Source: Oscillospiraceae bacterium
GTDB taxonomy: Bacteria > Bacillota > Clostridia > Oscillospirales > Ruminococcaceae
Assembly (NCBI GenBank): GCA_019423755.1
Contig: JAHZAU010000011.1
Location: forward strand, 4,109-68,108
Direction of reading: 5' to 3'
DNA: 64,000 nucleotides
This document shows, in pieces, positions 33,350-41,738 of the stretch. A program made the translations under genes and the position numbers. How positions within the stretch are numbered: position 1 is the stretch's first letter; the number at the start of each line of letters is the position of its first letter. Under the pieces are notes generated by a model. That model saw only the letters and a program-made list of their open reading frames with translations, searched no databases and was not told the origin of the DNA.

Positions 33350-34537
33350 TTATTCCTCCTCACTTTCTTCGGACGGTACTTCGGTCTGCTCCGGGGCGTT
33401 CTGCCGCTGCACCTGCTCGGCCTGAGCGTAAAGCAGCTGCGCCCTGGCTTCCTCCACCTCGTCGGCGATGCGCAGGGTGCTCCAGTTGACCTCTACCGGC
33501 CCGTACCAGCCCTTTCCTTCCAGATGGGCCTGGCAGATCTGCCGGATCACCGGGGTCAGCAGCGCCCGGTAGCTTTCCAGCTCGCTGACCAGGATGTCCG
33601 CCTGCTGCTTGCTCATGCGCTCGGTGGTGGACCAGCTGAGACCCAGGATAAAGGGCGGCACCCCCAGCTTGGCCACCATCTGTTCCAGCATCTGGCGGGC
33701 CGGTACCTGAGTGTCCATCATCTGGCAGTCCGCCCCGATGACCTTCACCTCCACGTCGCCCACCGCCACAAAGTCGCGCACCCGCCCCTGGTCGGGGGCC
33801 ATGGTCCGGGCCCACTGCTCCGCCATGTTCTGGGCGATCTCCCGGGCGTAAGCGCCGTCCACCCCGTCCCCCGGGCGGCAGGTGACGGCATAGCGCAGGT
33901 TTCCCATGCGCTCAAAGTTTTTGCCGATGCAGTCGTAGATCTGCAAAAGGATCTGCGCCACCCCCGGCAGCCCTTCCAGCAGGCTTCTACCCCGCAGGGA
34001 GCCCGCCGGCGGGTTCAGCGCCGAAAATACCACCCGCTCCGGGTGGGGCACCGGCCTTGCCTTGCCGCTGCTGTCCCAGGAAAGCACCTGCACCTCCAAG
34101 GGGCTCTCCCCCTGCTGCAGGCACACCTGTTCCAGCGGCACGTTGTACAGCGCCCCGATGCCCTCGCCGCCGGCCTGAGGCACCATCTCGCCCACCGCGT
34201 TGCCCACCGTCAGCAGGTCGTCCAGGTAGGTGTACAGAAACTGCCGCAGCCCGCGCCCGCAGGCCCCGCAGGGTACCTCCCGGCAAAACCACTCCAGCTC
34301 CTCCTGAGCCTCCCGGCTGCTTCCGCTGGCGCAATGTACCGTAAAGTCCCCCGTCAGCCGGATGATCTTTCCGATGGCCGCGTCAATGATGGGCACCGCC
34401 TTTCGGATCTCCCGGTACATGCGGGCGGCCGCCTCCTGCTGCCCCACCTCCAAAAGCCGCTCCATCCCGGGCTCCCGGCCCGGTCCGGTCTGCACAGCAT
34501 AGCCCGGCTGCGGCAGCTTGCGTTCCTTCCATTTCAC
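33350..34537 (-). CDS. Phage portal protein
   Basis: A 395-residue portal protein (XkdE/SPP1-like) that forms the DNA entry ring. Typical features are PIIDAAIGKIIRLTGDF, the YLDDLLTVGNAVGEMV helix, and the KLGVPPFILG motif near residue 300. The acidic C-terminal tail is usual. The start is a GTG at 34537, about 6 nt after GGGGG. It overlaps neither neighbour (12 nt after terL). Confidence 0.85.
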   Translation of the reverse strand: MKWKERKLPQPGYAVQTGPGREPGMERLLEVGQQEAAARMYREIRKAVPIIDAAIGKIIRLTGDFTVHCASGSSREAQEELEWFCREVPCGACGRGLRQFLYTYLDDLLTVGNAVGEMVPQAGGEGIGALYNVPLEQVCLQQGESPLEVQVLSWDSSGKARPVPHPERVVFSALNPPAGSLRGRSLLEGLPGVAQILLQIYDCIGKNFERMGNLRYAVTCRPGDGVDGAYAREIAQNMAEQWARTMAPDQGRVRDFVAVGDVEVKVIGADCQMMDTQVPARQMLEQMVAKLGVPPFILGLSWSTTERMSKQQADILVSELESYRALLTPVIRQICQAHLEGKGWYGPVEVNWSTLRIADEVEEARAQLLYAQAEQVQRQNAPEQTEVPSEESEEE

Positions 34538-34549
34538 ACTCGTTCCCCC

Positions 34550-35809
34550 TTAAAAGCTGTTTCTCTCGGGGCCGGCCGCCGCCCAGAACCCGCCCCGCCC
34601 CGGACGCTGTCCCGCCATCTCCATAATGAAGTAGCGCATCTCGTCCATAGCGTGGTCGTTTTCCTTGTGGGGCCGGTCCTCCCCTTTTTCCTCCCAGCGG
34701 TAGCTCCCCAGCTCCCGCAGGCAGTCCTCGCACCCTTCCCAGATCTGGATCTTCCCCTGCCGCAGCAGCTCGCTCACCAGCCGGATGCCGTCGGACACCT
34801 GGTTCTTGGCCGGCTGGGCCAAAAACCGCCCGTGCCGCCGGATGCACTGGATAAAGCTTGCCGCCGACGGGTCCACGATCACCATGCGGATGCGCCGTCC
34901 CCCGGCCAGTTCCTCCAACTTCTGGTAGTACTCCTCGTCGGTCATGAGCACGCCGCTCTTCCGCGAATCGTGGTACCACTCTCCTAGCCGGTAATACACC
35001 CCGTCCCGCAAGCCCCATAATCCCATGGAACAGGGGTTCACCGTGCCGTAATCGCAGGAGATCCAGTAGCTCTGACATTCCGGCTGCCTCCGGGTGACGT
35101 TTTTTTCCCGGGAAAACATCGGGTACACCAGCCCCTGGGCCGCCGCCCACTCCCCCAGCACGAACCGCCGGTAGAAGCTGCCGCTGTACAGCCGCTGGTA
35201 CCGCTTGCGCATCCCACTGCTGAGCCCCGGGTTGTCCTCCATGGTAAAATGCAGGTACAATAGGTTTTTCTCCTGGCTTTTTAAGATCCACTCCCGGTAA
35301 AACCAGTGCTCCGGGTACTCCGGGTTGCAGGAAAACCACAGCCTGGCCCCCTCCTGGGAGCAGCGGGCCGCTGCCTGCTCCACAAAGCTCCGGCACAGCA
35401 GCGCCGCCTCGTCGAAGATCGCCCCCGCCAGGGTCATGCCCTGGATGCGGGCGGCGCAGCCCTCGTCCTCCCCGGCAAACAGCCAGTACCTTCCCTGCCT
35501 GCCCTGCCATTCCAGCTCCACATACCCCTGGGAAAGCTTCTCCCGGCAGACGATCCCTAACTCCTGCAGCTGGCGGCTCAACGGAAACCATAAGTTGCGC
35601 CGCACCGCGCCCAGCGTCCGCCCGCATAAGGCAAACTCCCCCCGCTGGAAGGCCGTCAAACTCCATAGAAAGAAGGACAGCCCCAGACATAAGGTCTTGC
35701 CGGAGCGCACCGCCCCGTCGCAGATGATGCCGTCGTACCGGCTGTCGGCGCTGGCCGGGCACCACCACCGCAGCACCCGCCACTGCTTTGGGGAAAACCG
35801 GCTAATCAT
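34550..35809 (-). CDS. Terminase large subunit (PBSX XtmB-like)
   Basis: A 419-residue packaging motor. The ATPase domain has Walker A GAVRSGKT (32-39) and Walker B IFDEA (D133, E134). The RNase H-like nuclease keeps its acidic triad: D253 in SCDYGT, D313 in VDPSA and D389 in HAMDEMRYF. All motor and nuclease residues are therefore present, so DNA packaging is plausible. The gene overlaps terS by 8 nt. Headful packaging is usual for this family and is inferred here. Confidence 0.9.
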   Translation of the reverse strand: MISRFSPKQWRVLRWWCPASADSRYDGIICDGAVRSGKTLCLGLSFFLWSLTAFQRGEFALCGRTLGAVRRNLWFPLSRQLQELGIVCREKLSQGYVELEWQGRQGRYWLFAGEDEGCAARIQGMTLAGAIFDEAALLCRSFVEQAAARCSQEGARLWFSCNPEYPEHWFYREWILKSQEKNLLYLHFTMEDNPGLSSGMRKRYQRLYSGSFYRRFVLGEWAAAQGLVYPMFSREKNVTRRQPECQSYWISCDYGTVNPCSMGLWGLRDGVYYRLGEWYHDSRKSGVLMTDEEYYQKLEELAGGRRIRMVIVDPSAASFIQCIRRHGRFLAQPAKNQVSDGIRLVSELLRQGKIQIWEGCEDCLRELGSYRWEEKGEDRPHKENDHAMDEMRYFIMEMAGQRPGRGGFWAAAGPERNSF

Positions 35810-36245
35810 CCTCCGCCTCGCCCCGGTTCAGGGCTTCCAGCAGGGCGCTGGCGGCGTTGTCCGCGGCGGGCGTCATCTCCTGCAGCATCTGGATGGCCTT
35901 GAGCTTGTCGTAAAACCGTACCTCCAAGCCGCCGCCCTTGGGACGCTTAAACTCCGCCACTCCGGCCAGGTCCGCCTCCGCCTCGTCCTCCCCTTCCAGC
36001 AGACGCACCGCCCCGCGGTTGTCGCAGAAGATGATCCGTTCCAGCCCGCGCCGGGCGCTTTCCTGGGGGTCGCTTGGGTCCTGGGCCGCCTGGCGCAGCT
36101 GGCTCAGCTGCCGGCGCACCACCGCGTCCCCCAGCAGCCGCACCCCCTCCTCCGGGGGCCAACCGGCCAGCTTTGCCGCCTCCGCTGGCTCCTGCCCGCG
36201 GTAGTAGTGGTAGGCAAACGCCCGCTTTCTCTGTGTTTCGGTCAC
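35802..36245 (-). CDS. Terminase small subunit (XtmA-like)
   Basis: A 147-residue small terminase. The N-terminal YYRGQEPAEAAKLAGWPPEEGVRLL is the helix-turn-helix-like DNA-binding part, and a C-terminal helical oligomerisation part follows. In PBSX-like systems loss of specific pac recognition leads to packaging of host DNA; that cannot be judged from sequence. The start is a GTG at 36245 with a very strong AAAGGAGGTGA ribosome site, and this is the first gene of the 19-gene operon. Confidence 0.75.
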   Translation of the reverse strand: MTETQRKRAFAYHYYRGQEPAEAAKLAGWPPEEGVRLLGDAVVRRQLSQLRQAAQDPSDPQESARRGLERIIFCDNRGAVRLLEGEDEAEADLAGVAEFKRPKGGGLEVRFYDKLKAIQMLQEMTPAADNAASALLEALNRGEAEDD

Positions 36246-36288
36246 CGTCTTGGCTCACCTCCTTTCACCCTTCCCCCCTTTGGAGCCC

Positions 36289-36314
36289 AAAGTTGCACAA
36301 AAAACGGCAACTTT
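36289..36314. promoter_or_regulatory. 26-bp dyad upstream of the phage-like operon
   Basis: Perfect 8-bp arms AAAGTTGC and GCAACTTT separated by 10 nt. It is followed upstream by an A/T tract (36327-36344). No good minus-strand -35/-10 pair is visible nearby, so the operon may need an activator that binds here. Confidence 0.5.
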
Positions 36315-36364
36315 CACACAGCGCGCAAAAATTTTTTAAAAAATCCCCCCTTTTCCCCGCCCCC

Positions 36365-36393
36365 TTGACCTTCTCCCTTTCTGCCTGTAAAAT
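36365..36393 (+). promoter_or_regulatory. Promoter of the ChrB-N gene
   Basis: TTGACC (36365-36370), a 17-nt spacer and TAAAAT (36388-36393). Confidence 0.65.
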
Positions 36394-36438
36394 AAGGGTA
36401 GCGTTTCTGATTTTATCTGAAAGGAGCCGACCCGCCCT

Positions 36439-36987
36439 ATGTCCGAACCGCTGCGTTGGCTGGCTTTGGGGTACAGCGTCCCCATCAACCCTTCCAAAAA
36501 CCGCGTCTATGTCTGGCGTAAGCTCAAGGAATACGGCGCCGAATACTTTAAGCAAGGTGTGGCCATCCTGCCCTATAACCGCGCTAGCTACACCCGGTTC
36601 CGGCACCTTTCCGAAAAGATCAACGAAATGGGCGGCGAGTCCTCCATTGTGGAGATGAAGTTTTTAGACCCCCGGGACGAGCGGGAGATGATCGCCCGCT
36701 TCCGCGCCCAGGCGGTGGAGGAGCTGACCGCCCTGCGGGACGAAAGCTTCGCCCTGCTTTCCCAGCTGACCCGGGCTGCCGCCGGGCCGGTGTCCGACCA
36801 GCAGGCCGAGGAGATCAAAAAGATCATCAAGCGTTATTCCAAGGCTCGCTCCCGCAACCACTTTGCCCTGGCCCTGGCCCAGGACGTGGAAAATAGCCTC
36901 TATTCCATCATCTCCGCCCTGCGCCTTTCCAGCGAAAGCCTGGCCCTTCAGCTGACCAAAGCCATGGAAAAGGCCCTGAAATCCTAA
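36439..36987 (+). CDS. ChrB N-terminal domain protein
   Basis: A 182-residue protein with the ChrB_N pattern: LGYSVPINPSKNRVYVWRKLK at the start, a conserved GAEYFKQGVAILP block and the MGGESS segment. ChrB proteins were described in chromate resistance, but stand-alone N-domains are widespread and of unknown role. No chrA transporter is near. The C-terminal part (about 95-180) is helical. The ribosome site AAAGGAG precedes the ATG. It is monocistronic and divergent from the phage-like operon. Confidence 0.7.
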   Translation: MSEPLRWLALGYSVPINPSKNRVYVWRKLKEYGAEYFKQGVAILPYNRASYTRFRHLSEKINEMGGESSIVEMKFLDPRDEREMIARFRAQAVEELTALRDESFALLSQLTRAAAGPVSDQQAEEIKKIIKRYSKARSRNHFALALAQDVENSLYSIISALRLSSESLALQLTKAMEKALKS

Positions 36988-36998
36988 AAAAGAGCATA

Positions 36999-37034
36999 AA
37001 AAAACCGGTGTTCCGTTTGGAACACCGGTTTTTT
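36999..37034. terminator. Bidirectional terminator, ChrB-N gene / rqcH
   Basis: A perfect 16-bp stem AAAAAACCGGTGTTCC / GGAACACCGGTTTTTT with a GTTT loop. Confidence 0.95.
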
Positions 37035-37049
37035 CGTTATACTTGTTTT

Positions 37050-38819
37050 TTATTGTTCTTCGCTCAGCCGTTTTTCCAGCTCCAAATCCGGGGTGACGTA
37101 AGCGGTCTGATAGTCCACATAGATCACCATACCGGGCTTGGCGCCGCGGGGCTTCTTGACGTTTTTGATAAGGGTATAATCCACCGGCACCTGGGAGGAC
37201 TCCGCCGCCTTGCTGTTGGTGGCCGCCAAAATGGCCGCCTGATGCAGGGTGCTGTCCGGTACCTCCTGCCCCTCGCTGACCACCACTGTGTGGGAGCCGG
37301 GGATATTCTTGGTGTGGAACCATACGTCCCGTCCCCGGCTGTCCTTGAGGGTCAGCTGGTCGTTTTGGATGTTGTTGCGCCCCACCAAAATCAGGAACCC
37401 GTCGTCCGAGCGGTAGCGCTTGGGCCGCAGCTTCTGCTCCTTGGGCTTCTTCCAGCCCTTGCCCTCGCTGCGACGTACCCGCACATAGCCCTGACCTTCC
37501 AGCTCCTGCCGGATGGCCGCCAGCTCGTCGTTTGACTGCGCTCGGGCCAGAGCGTCGAACACCGAATCCAGATATACCGCCTCGTCCTCGCCCTGGGCGA
37601 TAAGCTCCCGCAGCTTCTTCTCGGCGGTGTCCGCCTTGCGGTACTCGGCGTAGTATTTCTGGGCGTTTTGGGCCGGAGTCTTGCGCACATCCAGCGGGAT
37701 GTCGATCTCCTTCATCTCGTCGTAGAAGTTCTGCACCCGGGCCACCCGGTCCCCCTTCTGGAAGGCGTAAAGGTTTGCGTTGAGCAGGTCGCCGTACATA
37801 CGCAGGGTCTCCCGCTGGCCGCAGTCTTCCAGCTCCTTGCGCTGCAGCTGCAGCTTGCGGGCCACGCGGTCGGCGTTGTTGGCCAGCACCTTCAGCAGGT
37901 CGGCGCTGCGGTGGCGCATCCGCTGCAGGTTGTCCCGCTGGGTGTAAAAGTCGTCCAGCAGCTGGCTGTAACTTTCATAGGTCTTGGTGAACATGGAGCC
38001 GCCGTACTGGTGAATGTCGATAAAGGAATAATCCACCGGCTTCTTCTTGGCGTCGATGACGCTGGTGGGCACGCCGGTGTAGTCCCGGGCCGCCGCGATG
38101 ACCTTCGCCACAAAGAAGCGCAGCCGGTCCCAGTTGTCCCCGCTCATCTGGGAGGGCAGCTTGTCGTCCCCCAGGCAGGCGTAGTTGGCGATCTCCCGGC
38201 AGACGATGGGCGAAACGCCCTGTACCGCCGCCAAAATCGCTTTAGAAAGGGGCTGGTCCTTGCCCTGCTGCACCCGCTGCTCGATCTCCTCGGGGGTGCT
38301 GTCGATGAGGATCAGCTTATCCTGCGCCGGCGGCAGGGTGTAGCGCATCCCGGGCAGCACCGGCCGCACCGAAGACATGGTGTCGTCGATGCGTTTGATG
38401 GAATCGATGACCGTCCCGTCTTCCCCCACCAAAATAAAGTTGCTGTGCCGCCCCATGATCTCCATGGAACCAGTCAGCCGCACCAGGTCGCCCATTTCGT
38501 TTCGGGTTTCAAAGACGATCTGCAGCACGCGGTCCAGCCCCACCTGCCGGATCTCCACGATCTTTGCCCCGCTCAGATGTTTGCGCAGCAGCATGCAGAA
38601 CATGGGCGGCGCCTTGGGGTTTTCAAAGGAGGTGGAGGTAAAGTGGATGCGCGGGCTGTCCGCCCCAGCGGAAAGATAGAGCTTCCGGCTGCCGCCCCGC
38701 AGGCGCAGCACAAAGATCAGCTCCTCCTTGGACACCTGGTGGATTTTATCCACCCTGGCGTCCACCGCCTCCTCCAATTCTTTTTTGATCTGTCGCAAAA
38801 ACGCTCCGTCCAGCGCCAT
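37050..38819 (-). CDS. rqcH: RqcH / NFACT-family ribosome quality-control protein
   Basis: A 589-residue Rqc2/FbpA homologue that binds obstructed 50S subunits and adds C-terminal alanine tails to stalled peptides. The N-terminal NFACT-N domain (ALDGAFLRQIKKEL), the middle coiled coil (about 280-420) and the C-terminal NFACT-R domain with the nucleic-acid-binding DVWFHTKNIPGSHTVV motif (about 495-512) are all present. I choose the ATG at 38819, with AAAGGAAG at the usual spacing; the ATG two codons upstream is too close to it. Confidence 0.92.
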   Translation of the reverse strand: MALDGAFLRQIKKELEEAVDARVDKIHQVSKEELIFVLRLRGGSRKLYLSAGADSPRIHFTSTSFENPKAPPMFCMLLRKHLSGAKIVEIRQVGLDRVLQIVFETRNEMGDLVRLTGSMEIMGRHSNFILVGEDGTVIDSIKRIDDTMSSVRPVLPGMRYTLPPAQDKLILIDSTPEEIEQRVQQGKDQPLSKAILAAVQGVSPIVCREIANYACLGDDKLPSQMSGDNWDRLRFFVAKVIAAARDYTGVPTSVIDAKKKPVDYSFIDIHQYGGSMFTKTYESYSQLLDDFYTQRDNLQRMRHRSADLLKVLANNADRVARKLQLQRKELEDCGQRETLRMYGDLLNANLYAFQKGDRVARVQNFYDEMKEIDIPLDVRKTPAQNAQKYYAEYRKADTAEKKLRELIAQGEDEAVYLDSVFDALARAQSNDELAAIRQELEGQGYVRVRRSEGKGWKKPKEQKLRPKRYRSDDGFLILVGRNNIQNDQLTLKDSRGRDVWFHTKNIPGSHTVVVSEGQEVPDSTLHQAAILAATNSKAAESSQVPVDYTLIKNVKKPRGAKPGMVIYVDYQTAYVTPDLELEKRLSEEQ

Positions 38820-38901
38820 TCCCATCTTCCTTTCCGGGGTTCTTCTGCCGCGTCGGGCGGCAGAGCTATTTTGTTATTGTATCACAAAGCCCGTCCGGGC
38901 G

Positions 38902-39183
38902 CTACTGCCCCAGCAGCATCAGGTGCAAAAACACCAAAATCAATACCGCCAGGTCCACGGCGCACCACACCAGCCGCCGCCGCACGGCGCTCCAGATGAC
39001 GCCCGCTAAGCTGAACACGCAGCACAGCGCCCAAGCCGCGAAGATGATCTCGATCTCTCCTACCCGGCTGAGCAGCGCGTATCCTACCACACCGGCCACC
39101 ACCAGCACCTGCACCACCGCTACCGAGCCTTTTTTCTCGCTCAGCCACAGCGCTTCCTGCAGGGTCTTCTTGTATTCCTTCAT
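38902..39183 (-). CDS. Small membrane protein, three predicted helices
   Basis: A 93-residue protein that I do not recognise. A charged N-terminus (KEYKKTLQEALWLSEKKG) is followed by three hydrophobic segments at about 29-46, 52-71 and 74-92. It has no signal peptide or conserved polar motif. The ribosome site AAGGAGG precedes the ATG at 39183. It lies 80 nt upstream of rqcH on the same strand and may be co-transcribed with it. Confidence 0.6.
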   Translation of the reverse strand: MKEYKKTLQEALWLSEKKGSVAVVQVLVVAGVVGYALLSRVGEIEIIFAAWALCCVFSLAGVIWSAVRRRLVWCAVDLAVLILVFLHLMLLGQ

Positions 39184-39276
39184 GGTTTTCCTCCTTGTAT
39201 GGGCCATTTGTTCCAGTATACCCGTTTGCGCCGCCGGATTCTACCCCCGCTTTCTGAATTTTTCTCCCGCTCCCCC

Positions 39277-39325
39277 TTGACAGCCGCCCCAAGGCGTGCT
39301 ACTGTATATATACGATATATACAGT
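39277..39325 (+). promoter_or_regulatory. gntR promoter with a 25-bp palindrome
   Basis: TTGACA (39277-39282), a 17-nt spacer and TACTGT (39300-39305). A palindrome with 11-bp perfect arms, ACTGTATATAT (39301-39311) and its complement (39315-39325), starts inside the -10. This is the expected operator of the YtrA-type regulator encoded next. Confidence 0.7.
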
Positions 39326-39380
39326 ATATACGCTTTCCCGGGTCGCGAACCGGAAAAGCCTCTCGTCAGGTGGTGCCATC

Positions 39381-39755
39381 TTGAATATTATCCTCAGCAA
39401 CTCCAGCCCCAAACCGATCTACGAACAGATCACAACCCAGATCAAATCCGCCATCCTCTCCGGTGAACTTACCGAAGGCCAGGCGCTGCCCTCCATGCGG
39501 CTGCTGGCCCGGGACCTGCGCATCAGCGTCATCACGACCAAGCGCGCCTACGAAGACCTGGAGCGGGACGGCTTCATCCACACCGTGCCGGGCAAAGGCT
39601 CCTTTGTCTCCCCCATGAACACCCAGCTGCTCCGAGAGGAGCGGATGCGCGCCGTAGAGGCGCACCTGCAGGCTGCCGTGGAGGAAGCCCGCTCGGCCCA
39701 GCTCTCCCTGCCCGAGCTGCAGGAGCTGCTTTCCCTGCTTTATCAGGAGGGCTAG
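39381..39755 (+). CDS. GntR-family (YtrA-type) transcriptional regulator
   Basis: A 124-residue repressor. The N-terminal winged helix runs from PIYEQITTQIKSAILSGEL to GKGSFV (about 10-76), and a short C-terminal dimerisation tail of the YtrA subfamily follows. Such proteins usually repress the ABC transporter encoded after them and respond to cell-wall antibiotics. It starts with TTG at 39381 after AGGTGG. The palindrome at its promoter supports autoregulation of the gntR-ABC operon. Confidence 0.85.
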   Translation: MNIILSNSSPKPIYEQITTQIKSAILSGELTEGQALPSMRLLARDLRISVITTKRAYEDLERDGFIHTVPGKGSFVSPMNTQLLREERMRAVEAHLQAAVEEARSAQLSLPELQELLSLLYQEG

Positions 39756-39780
39756 TCCCCCCGAAGAAAGGACCGTCTTT

Positions 39781-40629
39781 ATGGAATACGCTCTTAAGCT
39801 GGAACACGTCAGCAAACATTACCCCGCCTTTTCCTTAGAGGATATCGACCTCGCCCTGCCCCAGGGCAGCATCCTGGGGCTGGTGGGGGTCAACGGTGCC
39901 GGCAAATCCACCACCATGCGCTGTGCCCTGGGCCTCTGCCGCCCGGATTCCGGCACGGTGACGGTGCTGGGCCGCCCGCTTGCCCAGGCCGATTTCTCCC
40001 TGGTGGGCACCGTTTTCGACGAGTGCTCCTTCCCCCTCACCCTCACCGCCGCCCAGGTAGAGCGGGTGCTGTCCGGCATCTACAAAAGCTGGGACCGCCC
40101 GCTATTTTTCCAGCTGCTGGACCGCTTTTCGGTGGCCTCCCGCCAGCCCATCAAGGAGCTGTCCCGGGGCACCAAGATGAAGCTTTCCCTGGCCGCCGCC
40201 CTGGCCCATCATCCCAAGCTGCTGATCCTGGACGAACCCACCTCCGGCCTGGACCCGGTGGTCCGCGGGGAGCTGATGGACCTGTTTTTGGAGCTCATCG
40301 CCGACGAGGAGACCTCCATCCTCCTCTCCTCCCACATCACCTCCGACCTGGAACGGGTGGCCGATTCCATCATCTTCCTGCACCAAGGCCGGGTGCGCCT
40401 CTCCGCCCCCAAGGACGACCTGCTTTACGACTACGCCATCGCCAAAGGTTCCGCCCAGCAGCTTGCCCTCCTGCCGCCGGAGCTGGTGGTCTCCCGCCTG
40501 GATAACGCCTATTCCTCCCAGGCGCTGGTACGGCAGCCCCAGGCCCTTTCGGCCCGCTTCCCCGACCTGGTGCTGGACCGTCCCTCCCTGGACGATTATC
40601 TTACCTTCTTCTCCGCCTCCCGGCGCTGA
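39781..40629 (+). CDS. ABC transporter ATP-binding protein (YtrB-like)
   Basis: A 282-residue ATPase subunit. Walker A is GVNGAGKST (about 37-45), the signature is LSRGTKMKL, and Walker B with the catalytic Glu is LLILDEPTSGLD. The C-terminal extension (about 225-282) is typical of the YtrB/EcsA group. It begins 25 nt after the regulator gene and pairs with the permease 19 nt downstream. It probably exports or senses an antimicrobial compound. Substrate unknown. Confidence 0.9.
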   Translation: MEYALKLEHVSKHYPAFSLEDIDLALPQGSILGLVGVNGAGKSTTMRCALGLCRPDSGTVTVLGRPLAQADFSLVGTVFDECSFPLTLTAAQVERVLSGIYKSWDRPLFFQLLDRFSVASRQPIKELSRGTKMKLSLAAALAHHPKLLILDEPTSGLDPVVRGELMDLFLELIADEETSILLSSHITSDLERVADSIIFLHQGRVRLSAPKDDLLYDYAIAKGSAQQLALLPPELVVSRLDNAYSSQALVRQPQALSARFPDLVLDRPSLDDYLTFFSASRR

Positions 40630-40648
40630 CACGAAAGGAGTCTTTCCT

Positions 40649-41305
40649 ATGAAAGGCCTGATCTTAAAAGACCTCTATACCCTCAAACCCCTGCTCAAGG
40701 CGGTGGCCTTCTTCTTCGTTTTCTTCGGCATCATCGGCTTTTTGGGCAAGGACGCTGCCTACCTCAATAGCTCCTCCTCCATCATCTGCGTCCTGCTCTG
40801 CTCCTGGGGCGTCAACTGCTTCTCCTACGACGAATACTACCACTGGGACCGCTTCTCGGTGACCCTTCCCTGCTCCCGGGCCTGCATCGTCCTGGCCCGC
40901 TACCTGATTTTCCTGCTGCTGGCCCTGGCGGGACTGGTGTTCAGCCTTGCTTTCTCCTTCGGCATCACCCTCGTCCTCTCCCTGCCCTTCTCCTGGGGGG
41001 AATTTATCGCCTCCGCCCTGGGTTCGCTGTTTATGGGGCTGTTTCTGGTGTCCGTCATGGGACCTTTTGCCTACCGCGTCAGCGCCGATAAGCTGCGCTA
41101 CGTCATCTTTGTAGTGGTACTGGTGCCCACCCTGCTCCTGCTGCTCCTTTACCAGCTGCTGCGCGGCCCGGCGCTGAACGCCATCGCCGACTGGGCCGAC
41201 CGCAACCTGGCCCTGGTGGGTGTGGGGGTAGCGGCCTTCTCGGTGCTGCTGTTCCTCGGGTCGCTGGCCCTGTCCATCCGCATCTTCTCCCAAAAAGAAT
41301 ACTAG
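40649..41305 (+). CDS. ABC-2 type transporter permease subunit
   Basis: A 218-residue membrane protein with six predicted helices (first at about 14-32, last at about 190-210) of the ABC-2 permease type found in GntR-ATPase-permease operons. The N-terminal MKGLILKDLYTLK stretch is typical. I use the ATG at 40649 preceded by AAAGGAG. It is the last gene of the operon. Confidence 0.82.
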   Translation: MKGLILKDLYTLKPLLKAVAFFFVFFGIIGFLGKDAAYLNSSSSIICVLLCSWGVNCFSYDEYYHWDRFSVTLPCSRACIVLARYLIFLLLALAGLVFSLAFSFGITLVLSLPFSWGEFIASALGSLFMGLFLVSVMGPFAYRVSADKLRYVIFVVVLVPTLLLLLLYQLLRGPALNAIADWADRNLALVGVGVAAFSVLLFLGSLALSIRIFSQKEY

Positions 41306-41324
41306 TTTTTTGCGATTCATCCAT

Positions 41325-41367
41325 AAAAGCAAACGGCAGGGGAGCCTTTCCCCTGCCGTTTGCTTTT
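41325..41367. terminator. Bidirectional terminator, 18-bp stem
   Basis: AAAAGCAAACGGCAGGGG (41325-41342) pairs perfectly with its complement (41350-41367) around a 7-nt loop. Flanking A- and T-runs allow termination of the ABC operon and of the convergent gene, whose stop codon lies in the T-run. Confidence 0.95.
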
Positions 41368-41675
41368 TACCCGATCACCTCCGGGAGCCAGCCGCTTTGC
41401 TGCGCCGCCCAAACGGCCATCCCTGCTGCAAAGCGCACCGGCGCCGGGGCCAGCACCCCTGCCCGATGCCAAAGCCGTTCCCCCGCCGTGTCCGGCCGAG
41501 CCAGCCGCTGCTCCTGATGTATCCCCGCCGGCTGCACCGGCCCGGGCAGCATGACCCCCTCTCCGGTAGCCAGCCACACCATCGCCCCCAAAAAGGCGAT
41601 CCCCATCCAGCTGAGCACCACCGCCTGAGAAAACCACCGCCGCTGCAGCCGGCGCACCGCCTTGCTTTTCTTCAT
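41367..41675 (-). CDS. Small membrane protein downstream of spoIIP
   Basis: A 102-residue protein that I do not recognise. A strongly basic N-terminus (KKSKAVRRLQRR) precedes one clear membrane helix (about 17-38), so it should be anchored with the C-terminus outside. A second, weaker hydrophobic stretch lies near 78-92. The start at 41675 follows AAAGGATGG. It is 63 nt after spoIIP on the same strand, so it may be a sporulation gene of this lineage; that is inference. Confidence 0.5.
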   Translation of the reverse strand: MKKSKAVRRLQRRWFSQAVVLSWMGIAFLGAMVWLATGEGVMLPGPVQPAGIHQEQRLARPDTAGERLWHRAGVLAPAPVRFAAGMAVWAAQQSGWLPEVIG

Positions 41676-41738
41676 AACGCAACCATCCTTTCCGTTTCCC
41701 AAAGGATGGCCGCCCCCGGGCCGGTTTATTCCCGGCCC

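Noticed and set aside
23880..36245. Interpretation as a headless tailocin or extracellular contractile injection system
   Set aside because: Terminase, portal, protease and capsid genes are present and look intact, and no AAA+ ATPase typical of extracellular injection systems is encoded.
23634..36438. attL/attR direct repeats flanking the phage-like cluster
   Set aside because: I compared both flanks by eye and saw no shared repeat longer than chance. A computed comparison would be needed.
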